Shown here: piece after piece, positions 26,062 to 34,905 of the stretch
How positions within the stretch are numbered: position 1 is the first letter of the stretch
Layout: each line of letters begins with the position of its first letter
Origin: Bacteroidota bacterium
GTDB lineage: Bacteria; Bacteroidota; Bacteroidia; Chitinophagales; Chitinophagaceae
Reading direction: 5' to 3'
Assembly: GCA_947451115.1 (NCBI GenBank)
Contig: CANFXV010000019.1
Location: 1-41,956, forward strand
DNA: 41,956 nt
Made by a program: the position numbers and the translations under genes
The notes under the pieces: generated by a model
Databases searched by the model: none
Seen by the model: only the letters and a program-made list of their open reading frames with translations
Told to the model about the DNA's origin: nothing

Positions 26062-27606
26062 ATGAAAAAATATTTTTTATTCTGTTTAGTAACTTTAATC
26101 ACTTTTGAAACAACAAAAGCGAATAACCTTACTATTTCAACACCCGTATACAACGAGGGAAATAAAACTTTGACCTTTAATGTTTCTTGGGACAATAGTT
26201 GGAAAATAACTTCGGGGCCATCCAATTATGATGGTGTTTGGGTATTTATAAAAAGACAAGCATGTTCCAATACCAATGCTTGGGCAACTGCATTGGTAAG
26301 TACTACCTCTAGTGATCATAGCACCGCATTGGTGGGAACTGGAACAAAAGTTTTGACGGTAGATGCTGTAAGTGATGGGATGGGTGTATTTGTGAGACGA
26401 CAATTTAATGGATTGGGTAATATAGCTACGCATACTATCACACTTTTATTAAATAGTTCTTTAACCACTAGTCCCGCTATTACTACTACTTCTTCTGACA
26501 ATTTTAAAGTGTTTGGTATTGAAATGGTCTATGTACCGCAGGGTCAATTTTATTTAGGGGATGGTAGAGTCACCAATACCAATAATTTTTCTAATGGAAA
26601 TAATTCAGCAACACCTTTGTTGATTACCGCAGCTATGCAACAAAACGGATTAGGCCCATCTACGGTATATACTTCTAACCCATCTTATGGATGTCCCAAT
26701 TATTTACCCGCTACTTTTCCTATTGGCTACAATGGTTTTTGGTGCATGAAATATGAAACAAGTTTAGTGAGTTATGTAGATTTTTTAAATTCCATTTCTT
26801 ACACTGAGCAAGCCGCAAGATTGGCCAAATGGGGGGCTCGTTATCCTAATTCTATCAATACCTATTTTTCAGCAGGTGCCAATCAGGCTGTAGACATACA
26901 TACCAGTGCAGCGGGCACTTACAATACTGTACCAGCTACTTTTACTTTTAATTCTTTTGCCACTTGGAATCCAGTTAGTTATTTAAGCTGGACGGACTTA
27001 ACTGCCTATTTAGATTGGACAGGATTAAGACCCATGACCGAGTTTGAATATGAAAAAGCATGCAGAGGAACTTTAAATCCAGTACCTAATGAATATCCTT
27101 GGGGGGATATCAACTTAACTCAAGTGTCCGGAACAGCCTCAAATCCTGGTACTTATCAATTTAGACCAACCAATGTGGGTATGTACAATGGAATGTGTTT
27201 GTATCAATGGAATACGGTGGATTGGGCACCTTATAGATCAGGTTCTTTTGCGACCAATTTAACAACTAGATCACAGTCTGGGGCCACTTATTATGGCATT
27301 ATGGAAATGGGCGGCAATGTATCTGAACAAGTAGTAGGTGGAGGAAGTGGCTATGATTTTTCCAATTTTACCACTGCCAATGGAGATGGAATTTTAGGAG
27401 CTGATGGCAATGCTAATACCGTTGGATGGCCAACAGGTACAGGTGCTAATACTGGCAACTATTGGAAAGGGGGAGATTTTGTAGGAAATGGAACCTATCC
27501 TCAAATCATTCAGGTTTCTGATAGACAAAACTATGCAGGAAATGGAACCAACAATGGACAAAATGGTGGTTTTGGTGGCAGAGGTGTTAGGTCTTTTCCT
27601 AATTAA
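26062..27606 (+). CDS. Secreted SUMF1/FGE-fold protein, paralogue 3
   Basis: This 514-residue paralogue has a signal peptide ending TTKA (residue about 20). It carries the same beta domain (TLTFNVSWDNSW, NYDGVWVFIKRQ) and SUMF1 fold (EMVYVPQGQFYLGDG, FWCMKYETS, LRPMTEFEYEKACRG, YPWGD, EMGGNVSEQ, GGRGVRSF). It is closest to paralogue 1 in the central part (both have RLAxWGARYPN and SINTY or AVNTF text) and ends in a Gly/Asn-rich loop before the final GGRGVR. There is no lipobox or sorting domain. It probably arose by tandem duplication within the operon. The role is as for the other two and untested. Confidence 0.82.
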   Translation: MKKYFLFCLVTLITFETTKANNLTISTPVYNEGNKTLTFNVSWDNSWKITSGPSNYDGVWVFIKRQACSNTNAWATALVSTTSSDHSTALVGTGTKVLTVDAVSDGMGVFVRRQFNGLGNIATHTITLLLNSSLTTSPAITTTSSDNFKVFGIEMVYVPQGQFYLGDGRVTNTNNFSNGNNSATPLLITAAMQQNGLGPSTVYTSNPSYGCPNYLPATFPIGYNGFWCMKYETSLVSYVDFLNSISYTEQAARLAKWGARYPNSINTYFSAGANQAVDIHTSAAGTYNTVPATFTFNSFATWNPVSYLSWTDLTAYLDWTGLRPMTEFEYEKACRGTLNPVPNEYPWGDINLTQVSGTASNPGTYQFRPTNVGMYNGMCLYQWNTVDWAPYRSGSFATNLTTRSQSGATYYGIMEMGGNVSEQVVGGGSGYDFSNFTTANGDGILGADGNANTVGWPTGTGANTGNYWKGGDFVGNGTYPQIIQVSDRQNYAGNGTNNGQNGGFGGRGVRSFPN

Positions 27607-27627
27607 TTAATTTAAGCTAGCAAGTAA

Positions 27628-30600
27628 GTGAATTTGAGAAAATATTTATTATTCTTATTTTTTGCCCTAGGGTCATTGAGTGTAAAAGCTCAGTGGCTTG
27701 GTGGTACAACTCAATTGGCTGGAACAAGTTCGAAATTGTTCCTTGCTAACAATACTTGCCCATTAAATTATGATACCTCCATTTTATTTTATCATGGAGG
27801 TAATTATGGTAGCTATGGAAGTAATTTGCTTAATTCCATCACCTGTCCTGTTATATTAGACACTGCCTCTTCTTTTTATCATGGAGGTAATTATGGAAGC
27901 TATGCGACCAATAATATTTTGCCTTCTGTTTGTGGAATCAATATTGATAGTACAGTAATTTTTTATCGTGGAGGCAACTATGGTAGTTATTCCAATACAC
28001 TAATTAGTGCAAGTGGTTGTAATTATATTTTAGATACTTCCGTTATATTTTATCAAGGAGGCAACTACGGAAGTTATGCCACTAATCTTATTAGTGCTAC
28101 TGCTTGTCCAATTCCCCAACCTACCAATATTTATATGGGTGGTACTTCCTCTAACAATGCGCCTGGAAGTTTAGTGAATACTTCTTCCAACAATACAGCT
28201 GGACCTTTTATGACCAGTATTGATAATCCTAGTATCACCAATGGCAACTGCGTTACCTTAACTACGACAGGTACTGGTGCCACTTCTTATTCCTGGGTAC
28301 CATCCACTGGCTTAAGCAATCCAGCCATATTGAGCCCAATTGCTAATCCAACTACCACGACTACTTATACCTTAACAGCTACTGGGTCGAGCGCCGGCTG
28401 TAGAGCAGTATATTCGGTAACAGTAAATGTATTGACTGGAAATGAAAGTGGGACAAGTTTTAGGTATCCTTCTTCCACCATATCCACAAGTGTGACAACG
28501 CCTCAATCTGTAATTTTAACAGGTATCACAGGCGGTGCCTTTTCTACAACCTCTGCCAATTTAAAAATCAATACTGTAAATGGGGATATAACACCTAATA
28601 CAAGTACTGCAGGCACTTATACAATAAATTATATCTATGGATCTTGTAGCAATACTGTCTCAAGTTCTGTGGTCATCACGAGCGGTGCTGCAAATAATGG
28701 AGAAGTAAATTATCCTAATTTTTATTTAGGAGCTACTTCAGCCTCTACACCAAAATTATTTAATACACAGGGGGCATGTATTGCGCCATTGGATTATACC
28801 TTGATGATTTATACAGGGGCCACAACAGGTGCTGCCACTGCAAAACAGATTCTTACGCAGGCAGCCTGTCAAAATAATATAGATTATTCTGTTTCATTTT
28901 ATGTAGGTGGTACATCAGCCAATACACAAAATAAATTTTTAATGCAAGGGGCCTGTACGCCTTATATTAATCCGTCGAATACCATCTTTATGGGAGGTAC
29001 TTCTGTGGGTACAGGTAAACTTAGATTGGACAATGCTTACTGTAATTATCCAGTTGGAGACAATTTTTACATAGGGGGTAGCGGAACTGGGTATGGTAAT
29101 GGTTCATTAACTCCTACTACTGGTGCCAATGCAGGAACTACTGTAGTTACTATATCAGATGTTTCCATTTGTCCAAGTGGTACGGTTACACTTACCACCA
29201 CGGGGGCGACCAATTATACTTGGACACCAGCTGTTGGATTAAGCAGTACCTTAGTGGCTAGTCCAATTGCATCTCCAGTAACTACCACTACTTACACGGT
29301 GGTTGGAACCGGTGGTGTGGGATGTGTGAATAAAGCTATAGTGACGGTTACTGTTTTGACAGACACAATCACGCAAATATCTTTTGGCGGTAATAGGTTT
29401 GATGAGACAGATATCACAGTCAAGAAAGTCAATTACCTCGCTGGTCCATTGTCTGGTACCTTTACTGTGGTCCCAACTACAGGTTTGTATATGGATTTAT
29501 CCGCAGGTACATTTATTCCTGGTTATAGTAGCAGTGGATCCTATACCATCAATTACAATTATAACAAATCAGGTTGTAACTATGTTAAACCAGTCAACAT
29601 TGTAGTTTCTACTGTTCCACCGGCCATTACTTATCCTAATCCTAGCACTTTCTATTTGAATTATGGTAATACTACGGTGAGTCCAATTAATTCAGGAGGG
29701 GTAGCTTATGGTTATAAATTAATTGATTCATTGCCTACTGGTCTTACCATGAATGTAGTGAGTGGAGTAATTTCTGGAACCCCTACTTCCATTTTAACCA
29801 ATGCCAAAATTAGAGTATTAGCCTTTAACTATAATAAAGGCGGTGATAAAAACTATAGTGATACTGCTACCATTAATCTAACAGTACGCAAACCAGTCAT
29901 AAGTTCAACTACTACTCAAATTGATGGTTTAACAGGAACCTATGGCAATGCATCTACGGCTAGTACTTTAAATGTTTCTGGTGCTTACATTATTCAAAAT
30001 GTGATTGTAACACCACCTAATAGTTTTGAAGTATCCACCAATGCAAGTTCTGGTTTTGCCAATACGGTTTCTTTGGCTCAATCTGGTGGCTCCTTAACCA
30101 ATACCAATGTATACATCAGGTTAAAATCAAATGCTCCAGTTGGTTCTTATTCCGGAACTGTAAAGCTTACAAGTTATGCAGCAGATACCATTAGCATACC
30201 TATGGCTACGAACAATGTTACCGCTGCACCTTTAACAGTGACAGCGGCTTATTTCCAAAAATTCTATGGATCTACCTTAGTCTTGGGAGCAGGCAATACC
30301 AACTTTACAACTAGCGGCATAGCCAATAATGAAACCATTGGTTCAGTTACTTTAACTGCGAGTGGTGGAACAGGAGCAGATGATGCACCTGGTTTATATG
30401 ACATTACGCCAACGGCTGCAACAGGCGGTACTTTCTCTGCAACCAATTACATCATCACTTATATTCCTGGACAGTTTGAAGTAATGTACAGCTTGTATAA
30501 TTTCAATATGAATGGCAATACTTCGAATTGGGTGCAAGGAAAAGTACCTATACCTAAAATTACTGCAGGGATAATTTCTAATATTACCAGCAGTGGGGCT

Positions 30601-30843
30601 ACTTATGACGCTAAGGTTTCTTCTGCCTATTCCAAATTAACTAGAAAAGGAATTTGTTGGAGCACCAATATCAATCCTGACATTACAACCAATGTGATTG
30701 ATGATGGAATCAAAGCTACAGGCGCAATATCCATTGATTTAACAGGTTTAAATACGGGTACTTCCTATTATGTAAGAACCTTTGTAACCATTGGCAATTA
30801 TACTTATTACGGGCCTAATGTTAAGTTCACTACTACACTTTAA
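27628..30843 (+). CDS. Large secreted Ig/MBG-repeat surface protein (1071 aa)
   Basis: It starts at GTG 27628, and the signal peptide ends SVKAQ (residue 22). Residues about 45-170 contain four units with a FYHGGNYGSY core and Cys in each unit. Related MGGTS or YVGGTS units return at about 360-495. Ig/PKD-like modules of Bacteroidota surface proteins occur twice (TLTTTGTGATSYSWVPSTG and TLTTTGATNYTWTPAVG, each followed by SPIA-P-TTTTYT). Later parts include a GLTMNVVSGVISGTPT Ig segment, an MBG-type domain (LTVTAAYFQKFYG to PGQFEV, about 870-955) and a fibronectin-like end (GICWSTNINP to SYYVRTFV). No T9SS sorting domain is seen, so how it stays on the cell is open. Confidence 0.75.
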   Translation: MNLRKYLLFLFFALGSLSVKAQWLGGTTQLAGTSSKLFLANNTCPLNYDTSILFYHGGNYGSYGSNLLNSITCPVILDTASSFYHGGNYGSYATNNILPSVCGINIDSTVIFYRGGNYGSYSNTLISASGCNYILDTSVIFYQGGNYGSYATNLISATACPIPQPTNIYMGGTSSNNAPGSLVNTSSNNTAGPFMTSIDNPSITNGNCVTLTTTGTGATSYSWVPSTGLSNPAILSPIANPTTTTTYTLTATGSSAGCRAVYSVTVNVLTGNESGTSFRYPSSTISTSVTTPQSVILTGITGGAFSTTSANLKINTVNGDITPNTSTAGTYTINYIYGSCSNTVSSSVVITSGAANNGEVNYPNFYLGATSASTPKLFNTQGACIAPLDYTLMIYTGATTGAATAKQILTQAACQNNIDYSVSFYVGGTSANTQNKFLMQGACTPYINPSNTIFMGGTSVGTGKLRLDNAYCNYPVGDNFYIGGSGTGYGNGSLTPTTGANAGTTVVTISDVSICPSGTVTLTTTGATNYTWTPAVGLSSTLVASPIASPVTTTTYTVVGTGGVGCVNKAIVTVTVLTDTITQISFGGNRFDETDITVKKVNYLAGPLSGTFTVVPTTGLYMDLSAGTFIPGYSSSGSYTINYNYNKSGCNYVKPVNIVVSTVPPAITYPNPSTFYLNYGNTTVSPINSGGVAYGYKLIDSLPTGLTMNVVSGVISGTPTSILTNAKIRVLAFNYNKGGDKNYSDTATINLTVRKPVISSTTTQIDGLTGTYGNASTASTLNVSGAYIIQNVIVTPPNSFEVSTNASSGFANTVSLAQSGGSLTNTNVYIRLKSNAPVGSYSGTVKLTSYAADTISIPMATNNVTAAPLTVTAAYFQKFYGSTLVLGAGNTNFTTSGIANNETIGSVTLTASGGTGADDAPGLYDITPTAATGGTFSATNYIITYIPGQFEVMYSLYNFNMNGNTSNWVQGKVPIPKITAGIISNITSSGATYDAKVSSAYSKLTRKGICWSTNINPDITTNVIDDGIKATGAISIDLTGLNTGTSYYVRTFVTIGNYTYYGPNVKFTTTL
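27765..28120 (+). repeat. GGNYGSY coding repeats
   Basis: Four units of about 30-40 residues, each with a Cys, an LDTS or IDST segment, an IFYHGG-like strand and GGNYGSY. The even Cys spacing suggests disulfide-linked or stacked rungs. Confidence 0.75.
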
Positions 30844-30858
30844 TAAAAAAATATACTT

Positions 30859-31143
30859 ATGAAAACAAAAACCAGTTTAATTAAAGGAATTTTTGTCGGC
30901 ATTGGAATTACAGTTTTAACAGCCTTTGCTGCTGAAAAAACCTTTACCATTAAATTTTCTGAATCAGAGATCAATAAACATTATCAAAAATTAGCTTTAA
31001 TCAAGCAAATCGTTGACAATAGCAATTTAGCACATCAAGATGTGGTCTTTATTACTAAAAGCATTGATTCTTTGCAATCAGAAATATTGACACAAGTAAA
31101 AGCGCAAATTGAACCAGCAGTGCCGGTTCCTACTAAAAAGTAA
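30859..31143 (+). CDS. Small exported helical protein, last gene of the operon
   Basis: This 94-residue protein has a signal peptide or N-terminal anchor (residues about 1-25, ending TAFAAEK). The rest is a mostly helical segment (INKHYQKLALIKQIV near residue 39 and SIDSLQSEILTQVKAQI near 67) and a Pro-rich end. From memory, similar short periplasmic helices (KL-LIK-xxD-SN, then SIDSLQ) occur in Bacteroidota next to surface-protein genes, without a known function. It lies 15 bp after the 1071-residue gene and closes the operon; the next gene is convergent. A periplasmic adaptor or chaperone is conceivable but not shown. Confidence 0.6.
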   Translation: MKTKTSLIKGIFVGIGITVLTAFAAEKTFTIKFSESEINKHYQKLALIKQIVDNSNLAHQDVVFITKSIDSLQSEILTQVKAQIEPAVPVPTKK

Positions 31144-31174
31144 GGTAAAATTTATTTAATAAATATTATTCTCC

Positions 31175-32779
31175 CTACTTAAACTCCACCGGACAATAAT
31201 TAATTTTCAAGGCGTCCATTTTGGGTTTCTGTTTTTGCAAACGACTTAAAAATTCAGGATAATTTTTTGGTGCCTTTGGCGACCATGCAATTTCTGCCAA
31301 GGCCAAGGCTCTTGGGAAAGCCATGTATTCTGCGTAAGCGGGTGTACTAATATACTCGGTCCAAAGATTGGCTTGAATACCTACAATATGTTTTGTCTGG
31401 GCCTCGTTTAACTCTGGTAAGTCAGGTTCAAAAGAATAGCATTTAGACAATGGCAGGAAACCTCCAATGGCCAAAGGTTGGGTAGATGGATTGGCTTGGT
31501 AATAATCGATGTAAAAATAATCGGTAGGCGACATCACTACATCGTGGTTTAATTTTGCTGCTTCGATGCCGCCCTTGGTGCCTCTCCAAGACATGACCAT
31601 GGCATTGGGCGAAAGGCCACCTTCTAAAATTTCATCCCAGCCCAATAATCTTTTGCCTTTGCTGGTAATAAATTTATCCATTCTTCCAATAAAATAACTT
31701 TGTAATTCTTGCTCATTTTTTAAGCCTAATTTTTTGATCAGGTCTTGACAAAAACGGCTTTGTTTCCACTGGGTTTTGGGGCACTCATCACCACCAATAT
31801 GAATATATTTGCCTGGGAATAAAGCCATTACTTCGGTAAGCACGTCTTCCATAAAAGTAAAGGTTTCTTCTCTAGGGCAAAGCACGTCTTCTGAAACGCC
31901 CCATTTGGTGGCCACTTCATATATTTTATCTGGGTTGCATCCAAACTGAGGGTAGGCTGCCAATACTGCTTGTGAATGTCCAGGCATCTCAATTTCTGGG
32001 ATGATGGTAATAAATTTTTTAGCTGCATAAGCAACAATGTCTTTGATTTCATCTTGCGTATAAAATCCACCATAAGGAGTATGGTCAAATTTCATGTCGT
32101 CATATTTGCCCACCATTGTTTCTTTACGAATCGAACTTATTTTAGTCAACAAAGGATATTTTTTTATTTCAATTCTCCAGCCTTGGTCCTCGGTTAAATG
32201 CCAATGAAAAGTATTTAATTTATACACGGCCATTAAATCTAGGTAGCGTTTGATAAAGGATACGGGGAAATAATATCTACCTACATCCAACATCAAACCA
32301 CGGTAATTATACCTTGGTAGATCTTCGATTTGGCAAGCAGCTGCAATAGGTGTCTCCTGAGAAGCAGTGGTGCTGTAGATTTGAGCTGGCATTAATTGAA
32401 ACAATGTTTGCAAAGCATAAAAAGCACCCTTGCCCGTTTTGGCCTCGATGTTTATTTTATGCTTGTCTATATTTAATAAATAGGCTTCTTCTGCCAATTC
32501 ATTGTTCAATATAAAATTGATGTTATTTGATTTTGCACTACCATTTTTCACGCTTGCTGAAAGGCCATAGGCCATTTGAAGCTGATCTGTTAGCATCTGC
32601 GCAACTGAAGCAAAAGAAGCTGCTCCTTGAGTTAAAACAATTTGTGTATTTTTATTGAAACTAAAATGCCCCTCGGCTGGAATAAGTTTGACAGGTTGAG
32701 GAAGTAGGGCATAATTATTTTGACTCATTACAGTAGTAGTCAAAATAATAAAACACAAGAGGGTGGTTATGAATTTCAT
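31175..32779 (-). CDS. Beta-N-acetylhexosaminidase, GH20 family
   Basis: This roughly 534-residue exported enzyme would remove terminal GlcNAc or GalNAc from glycans or chitin fragments by substrate-assisted catalysis. The start at ATG 32779 gives a clean signal peptide ending VMSQ. A GH20b-like N-terminal domain (about 25-150) precedes the catalytic barrel, which begins near YRGLMLDVGRYYFP. The catalytic Asp-Glu pair is in HIGGDECPKTQWK (Asp334 and Glu335 counting from the ATG at 32788). HWHLTEDQGWRIEIKKYP and EIEMPGHSQA are further GH20 signatures. It ends 32 bp from the convergent GldLM operon and is not part of it. The nearby response regulator could control it, but no evidence shows this. 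Confidence 0.95.
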   Translation of the reverse strand: MKFITTLLCFIILTTTVMSQNNYALLPQPVKLIPAEGHFSFNKNTQIVLTQGAASFASVAQMLTDQLQMAYGLSASVKNGSAKSNNINFILNNELAEEAYLLNIDKHKINIEAKTGKGAFYALQTLFQLMPAQIYSTTASQETPIAAACQIEDLPRYNYRGLMLDVGRYYFPVSFIKRYLDLMAVYKLNTFHWHLTEDQGWRIEIKKYPLLTKISSIRKETMVGKYDDMKFDHTPYGGFYTQDEIKDIVAYAAKKFITIIPEIEMPGHSQAVLAAYPQFGCNPDKIYEVATKWGVSEDVLCPREETFTFMEDVLTEVMALFPGKYIHIGGDECPKTQWKQSRFCQDLIKKLGLKNEQELQSYFIGRMDKFITSKGKRLLGWDEILEGGLSPNAMVMSWRGTKGGIEAAKLNHDVVMSPTDYFYIDYYQANPSTQPLAIGGFLPLSKCYSFEPDLPELNEAQTKHIVGIQANLWTEYISTPAYAEYMAFPRALALAEIAWSPKAPKNYPEFLSRLQKQKPKMDALKINYCPVEFK

Positions 32780-32837
32780 AGCAAACAAATTTTGTTAAGC
32801 TAATATATCCAATTTTTTGCTTTAGACCATTGATTTT

Positions 32838-33428
32838 TTAATGCAAGTGGGTGATGGCCCATTTTAATAAACTGTTGTTTTCATTGGGTAATTTCAACTT
32901 TTTCATGATATTGTAGCGGTGATTGCGAATGGTTTTTTCAGAAACAAATAACAAGGCAGCAATTTCACTGCTCTTTTTTTGTTTAGAGATAAGGTCAAGT
33001 ATTTTTAATTCGGTAGGACTTAATTTTTGTATGCTTTGATGTAGGCTATACTTTTTTTCGATATGATCAAAGGCAATTTTTACTGCTACTATAATTTGAT
33101 CTTTGCTCCAAGGTTTTACAATATAATTAAGGGGTTTCGTACTTGAGGCACTTTCAATGACACCGTGGTTGAGGGAGGCAGATACGTAAATTATTTCTAA
33201 TTGAGGTAAAAGAGGTAATGCATTCTTTACAAAATCTATGCCTGTATTTCCTTGGCCAAGATGGATGTCGCAGATAGCCAATGCTGGTTTGAATTCAGTT
33301 AATTTTTCAATCGCAAGATCATAACTGTGGGTAAGCATGGTCTCATAGCCTACCTGATTTAATACTTCTTGTAAATCATTGCCCAATTGCTTGTCATCTT
33401 CTAAAATCAATATTTTACTTTGCAGCAT
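32838..33428 (-). CDS. NarL/FixJ-type response regulator, orphan
   Basis: This 196-residue two-domain regulator has a receiver domain (residues about 5-120) with acidic Glu10-Asp11-Asp12, phosphoacceptor Asp54 (ICDIHLG), Ser83 (YVSAS) and Lys105 (IVKPWS). A LuxR-type HTH follows (about 134-196: LSPTELKILDLIS, KKSSEIAALLFVSEKTIRNH). Phosphorylation would promote DNA binding. No histidine kinase gene is adjacent, so it is an orphan within this window. The HTH lacks no key element. It sits between the GH20 gene and the phosphodiesterase gene on the same strand, 58 bp and about 140 bp away, so it may be transcribed separately. Confidence 0.92.
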   Translation of the reverse strand: MLQSKILILEDDKQLGNDLQEVLNQVGYETMLTHSYDLAIEKLTEFKPALAICDIHLGQGNTGIDFVKNALPLLPQLEIIYVSASLNHGVIESASSTKPLNYIVKPWSKDQIIVAVKIAFDHIEKKYSLHQSIQKLSPTELKILDLISKQKKSSEIAALLFVSEKTIRNHRYNIMKKLKLPNENNSLLKWAITHLH

Positions 33429-33565
33429 AGTTTATAATTATTTAATTTTTATAAACTTATTGATATTATAATTATTTTCTATTAAAGAAGTATAATAAAT
33501 CTATATAGGTGGGAATTTATTAAAATAGTTTAAGCAATTTCCAAAGCTTAGATTAATTTCTTAAT
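33429..33565. other. Intergenic region between phosphodiesterase and response regulator genes
   Basis: This is a 137-bp AT-rich gap. AGATTAA (33550-33556) and TTAATCT (33561-33567) form a small hairpin that overlaps the stop codon of the phosphodiesterase gene on the - strand; it is a weak terminator candidate. A promoter for the response regulator should lie here, but no convincing TAnnTTTG box is seen. Confidence 0.3.
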
Positions 33566-34870
33566 CTATTTTAAGGTAGGGCTTAATACTTTCAATTTTC
33601 CATCAATGGTTTTTGGGTCATACTTAAGCCCAAGTATTTCTGCGACTAAAGGATAAACATTTACGTTTTCAAAACCATCAATGGTCAATCCTTTTTTAAA
33701 GGCAGGACCCCAGGCCATAAAGCTGGCGCGCATTTCTACTAAATGATTGTCAAAGCCGTGTTTGCCCTGTGTAGTTTTTCTTTTAGATAAATTAAAAACT
33801 TTGGGGAAATGAGGCGTTAGAATCAAATCGCCAAGGCGGTGGTAACGATCATCTGTAGTCGTATGATGCCAATATGCAGGCGTTTCGTCTAGTTTATAAA
33901 CGGTTATGTTGGTGTCTTGTTTAAGTGCTTGGTAAGTAGCTTCAATTTTAGTTTTGTCTTTGGCATATAAATGTAGTTGTGTATCGCCCCAAGGCACGGT
34001 AAAATAGGCAGTATCAATAGCGGCAGGAATCGGTAAAGTATTTATATTATCGACTTTGGCCATGCCATGATCTGAAACAAAAATATAATTGATGGGTAAA
34101 TGTAAACTGGCCAATGATGCTTGTAGTGCATTAATACTACTATCTACAAATTGCACCGCATTGGCAACATGCGGATCGTTGGGGCCATATTCATGAGCGT
34201 CATGGTCCACCTGAGGAAAATAAAATGTAATTAAATGTGGTCTTTGTGCTTCGGGTAAACTTAACCAGTCTTTAATGGCTTTGATTCGAGTAGCGATATC
34301 AATCTTCTCATTGTATACATAATGATAAGTAGGTTTAATGCCTTGGATATCGGCTTCTGAGGCGACCCAGTAAAAACTCGCAGAAATCATTTTTTGTTGT
34401 TCTGCCAAAACCCATATAGGTGTTCCTCCATACCATTTACCTTCGGCCACCATTTTCTTATTGCCCATGCTATACATAGCGCCTGTTGGCACATCAATAT
34501 AACTATTGTCTACTAGTCCATGATGGGCAGGATACAAGCCCGTAACAATACTGTAATGATTGGGAAAAGTTACAGAAGGATAAGAAGGTATCATGTATTT
34601 GGCATGTACCCCTGTCTTTGCCAATGCGTTTAAATTTTTGGCATTATACAATTCATTAAAATCGGCCCTGAATCCATCTGCAGAAATCAAAATCACATAG
34701 GGCTTATTTATTTGTTTAGCACTATTGGTTCTACCTTTAATGATTTGTTGGGTAGTGTCCACAGAAATAACATAGGGCGTATTGATATGGGTATTATGGG
34801 TACTGTCTTGCGCAAAACTGACGATGGCTACAAATAAAATTAAAATAAAAGCGGATATTTTTTTAAACAT
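33566..34870 (-). CDS. Exported nucleotide pyrophosphatase/phosphodiesterase family protein
   Basis: This 434-residue alkaline-phosphatase-superfamily hydrolase of the NPP type has a signal peptide ending SFAQ (residue 21). Metal and catalytic residues are visible: Asp65 (ISADGFRAD), nucleophile Thr101 (YPSVTFPNHYS), Asp222 and His226 (VDHDAHEYGP), Asp267-His268 (VSDHGM) and His371 (GKHGFDNH). The family hydrolyses phosphodiester or pyrophosphate bonds of nucleotides, nucleotide sugars or lipid head groups in the periplasm with two zinc ions; the substrate here cannot be told. It follows the PAP2 gene by 35 bp on the same strand, so the pair may share a transcript and act on related phosphorylated substrates. 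Confidence 0.93.
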   Translation of the reverse strand: MFKKISAFILILFVAIVSFAQDSTHNTHINTPYVISVDTTQQIIKGRTNSAKQINKPYVILISADGFRADFNELYNAKNLNALAKTGVHAKYMIPSYPSVTFPNHYSIVTGLYPAHHGLVDNSYIDVPTGAMYSMGNKKMVAEGKWYGGTPIWVLAEQQKMISASFYWVASEADIQGIKPTYHYVYNEKIDIATRIKAIKDWLSLPEAQRPHLITFYFPQVDHDAHEYGPNDPHVANAVQFVDSSINALQASLASLHLPINYIFVSDHGMAKVDNINTLPIPAAIDTAYFTVPWGDTQLHLYAKDKTKIEATYQALKQDTNITVYKLDETPAYWHHTTTDDRYHRLGDLILTPHFPKVFNLSKRKTTQGKHGFDNHLVEMRASFMAWGPAFKKGLTIDGFENVNVYPLVAEILGLKYDPKTIDGKLKVLSPTLK

Positions 34871-34905
34871 AATGAGATGTGTTATAAAATTTTTATTAAA
34901 TAATA

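Noticed and set aside
22850..27606. Diversity-generating retroelement targets
   Set aside because: SUMF1-fold proteins can be such targets, but no reverse transcriptase, template repeat or accessory gene is in the window, and the C-terminal differences look like ordinary paralogue divergence. A reverse transcriptase outside the window would reopen this.
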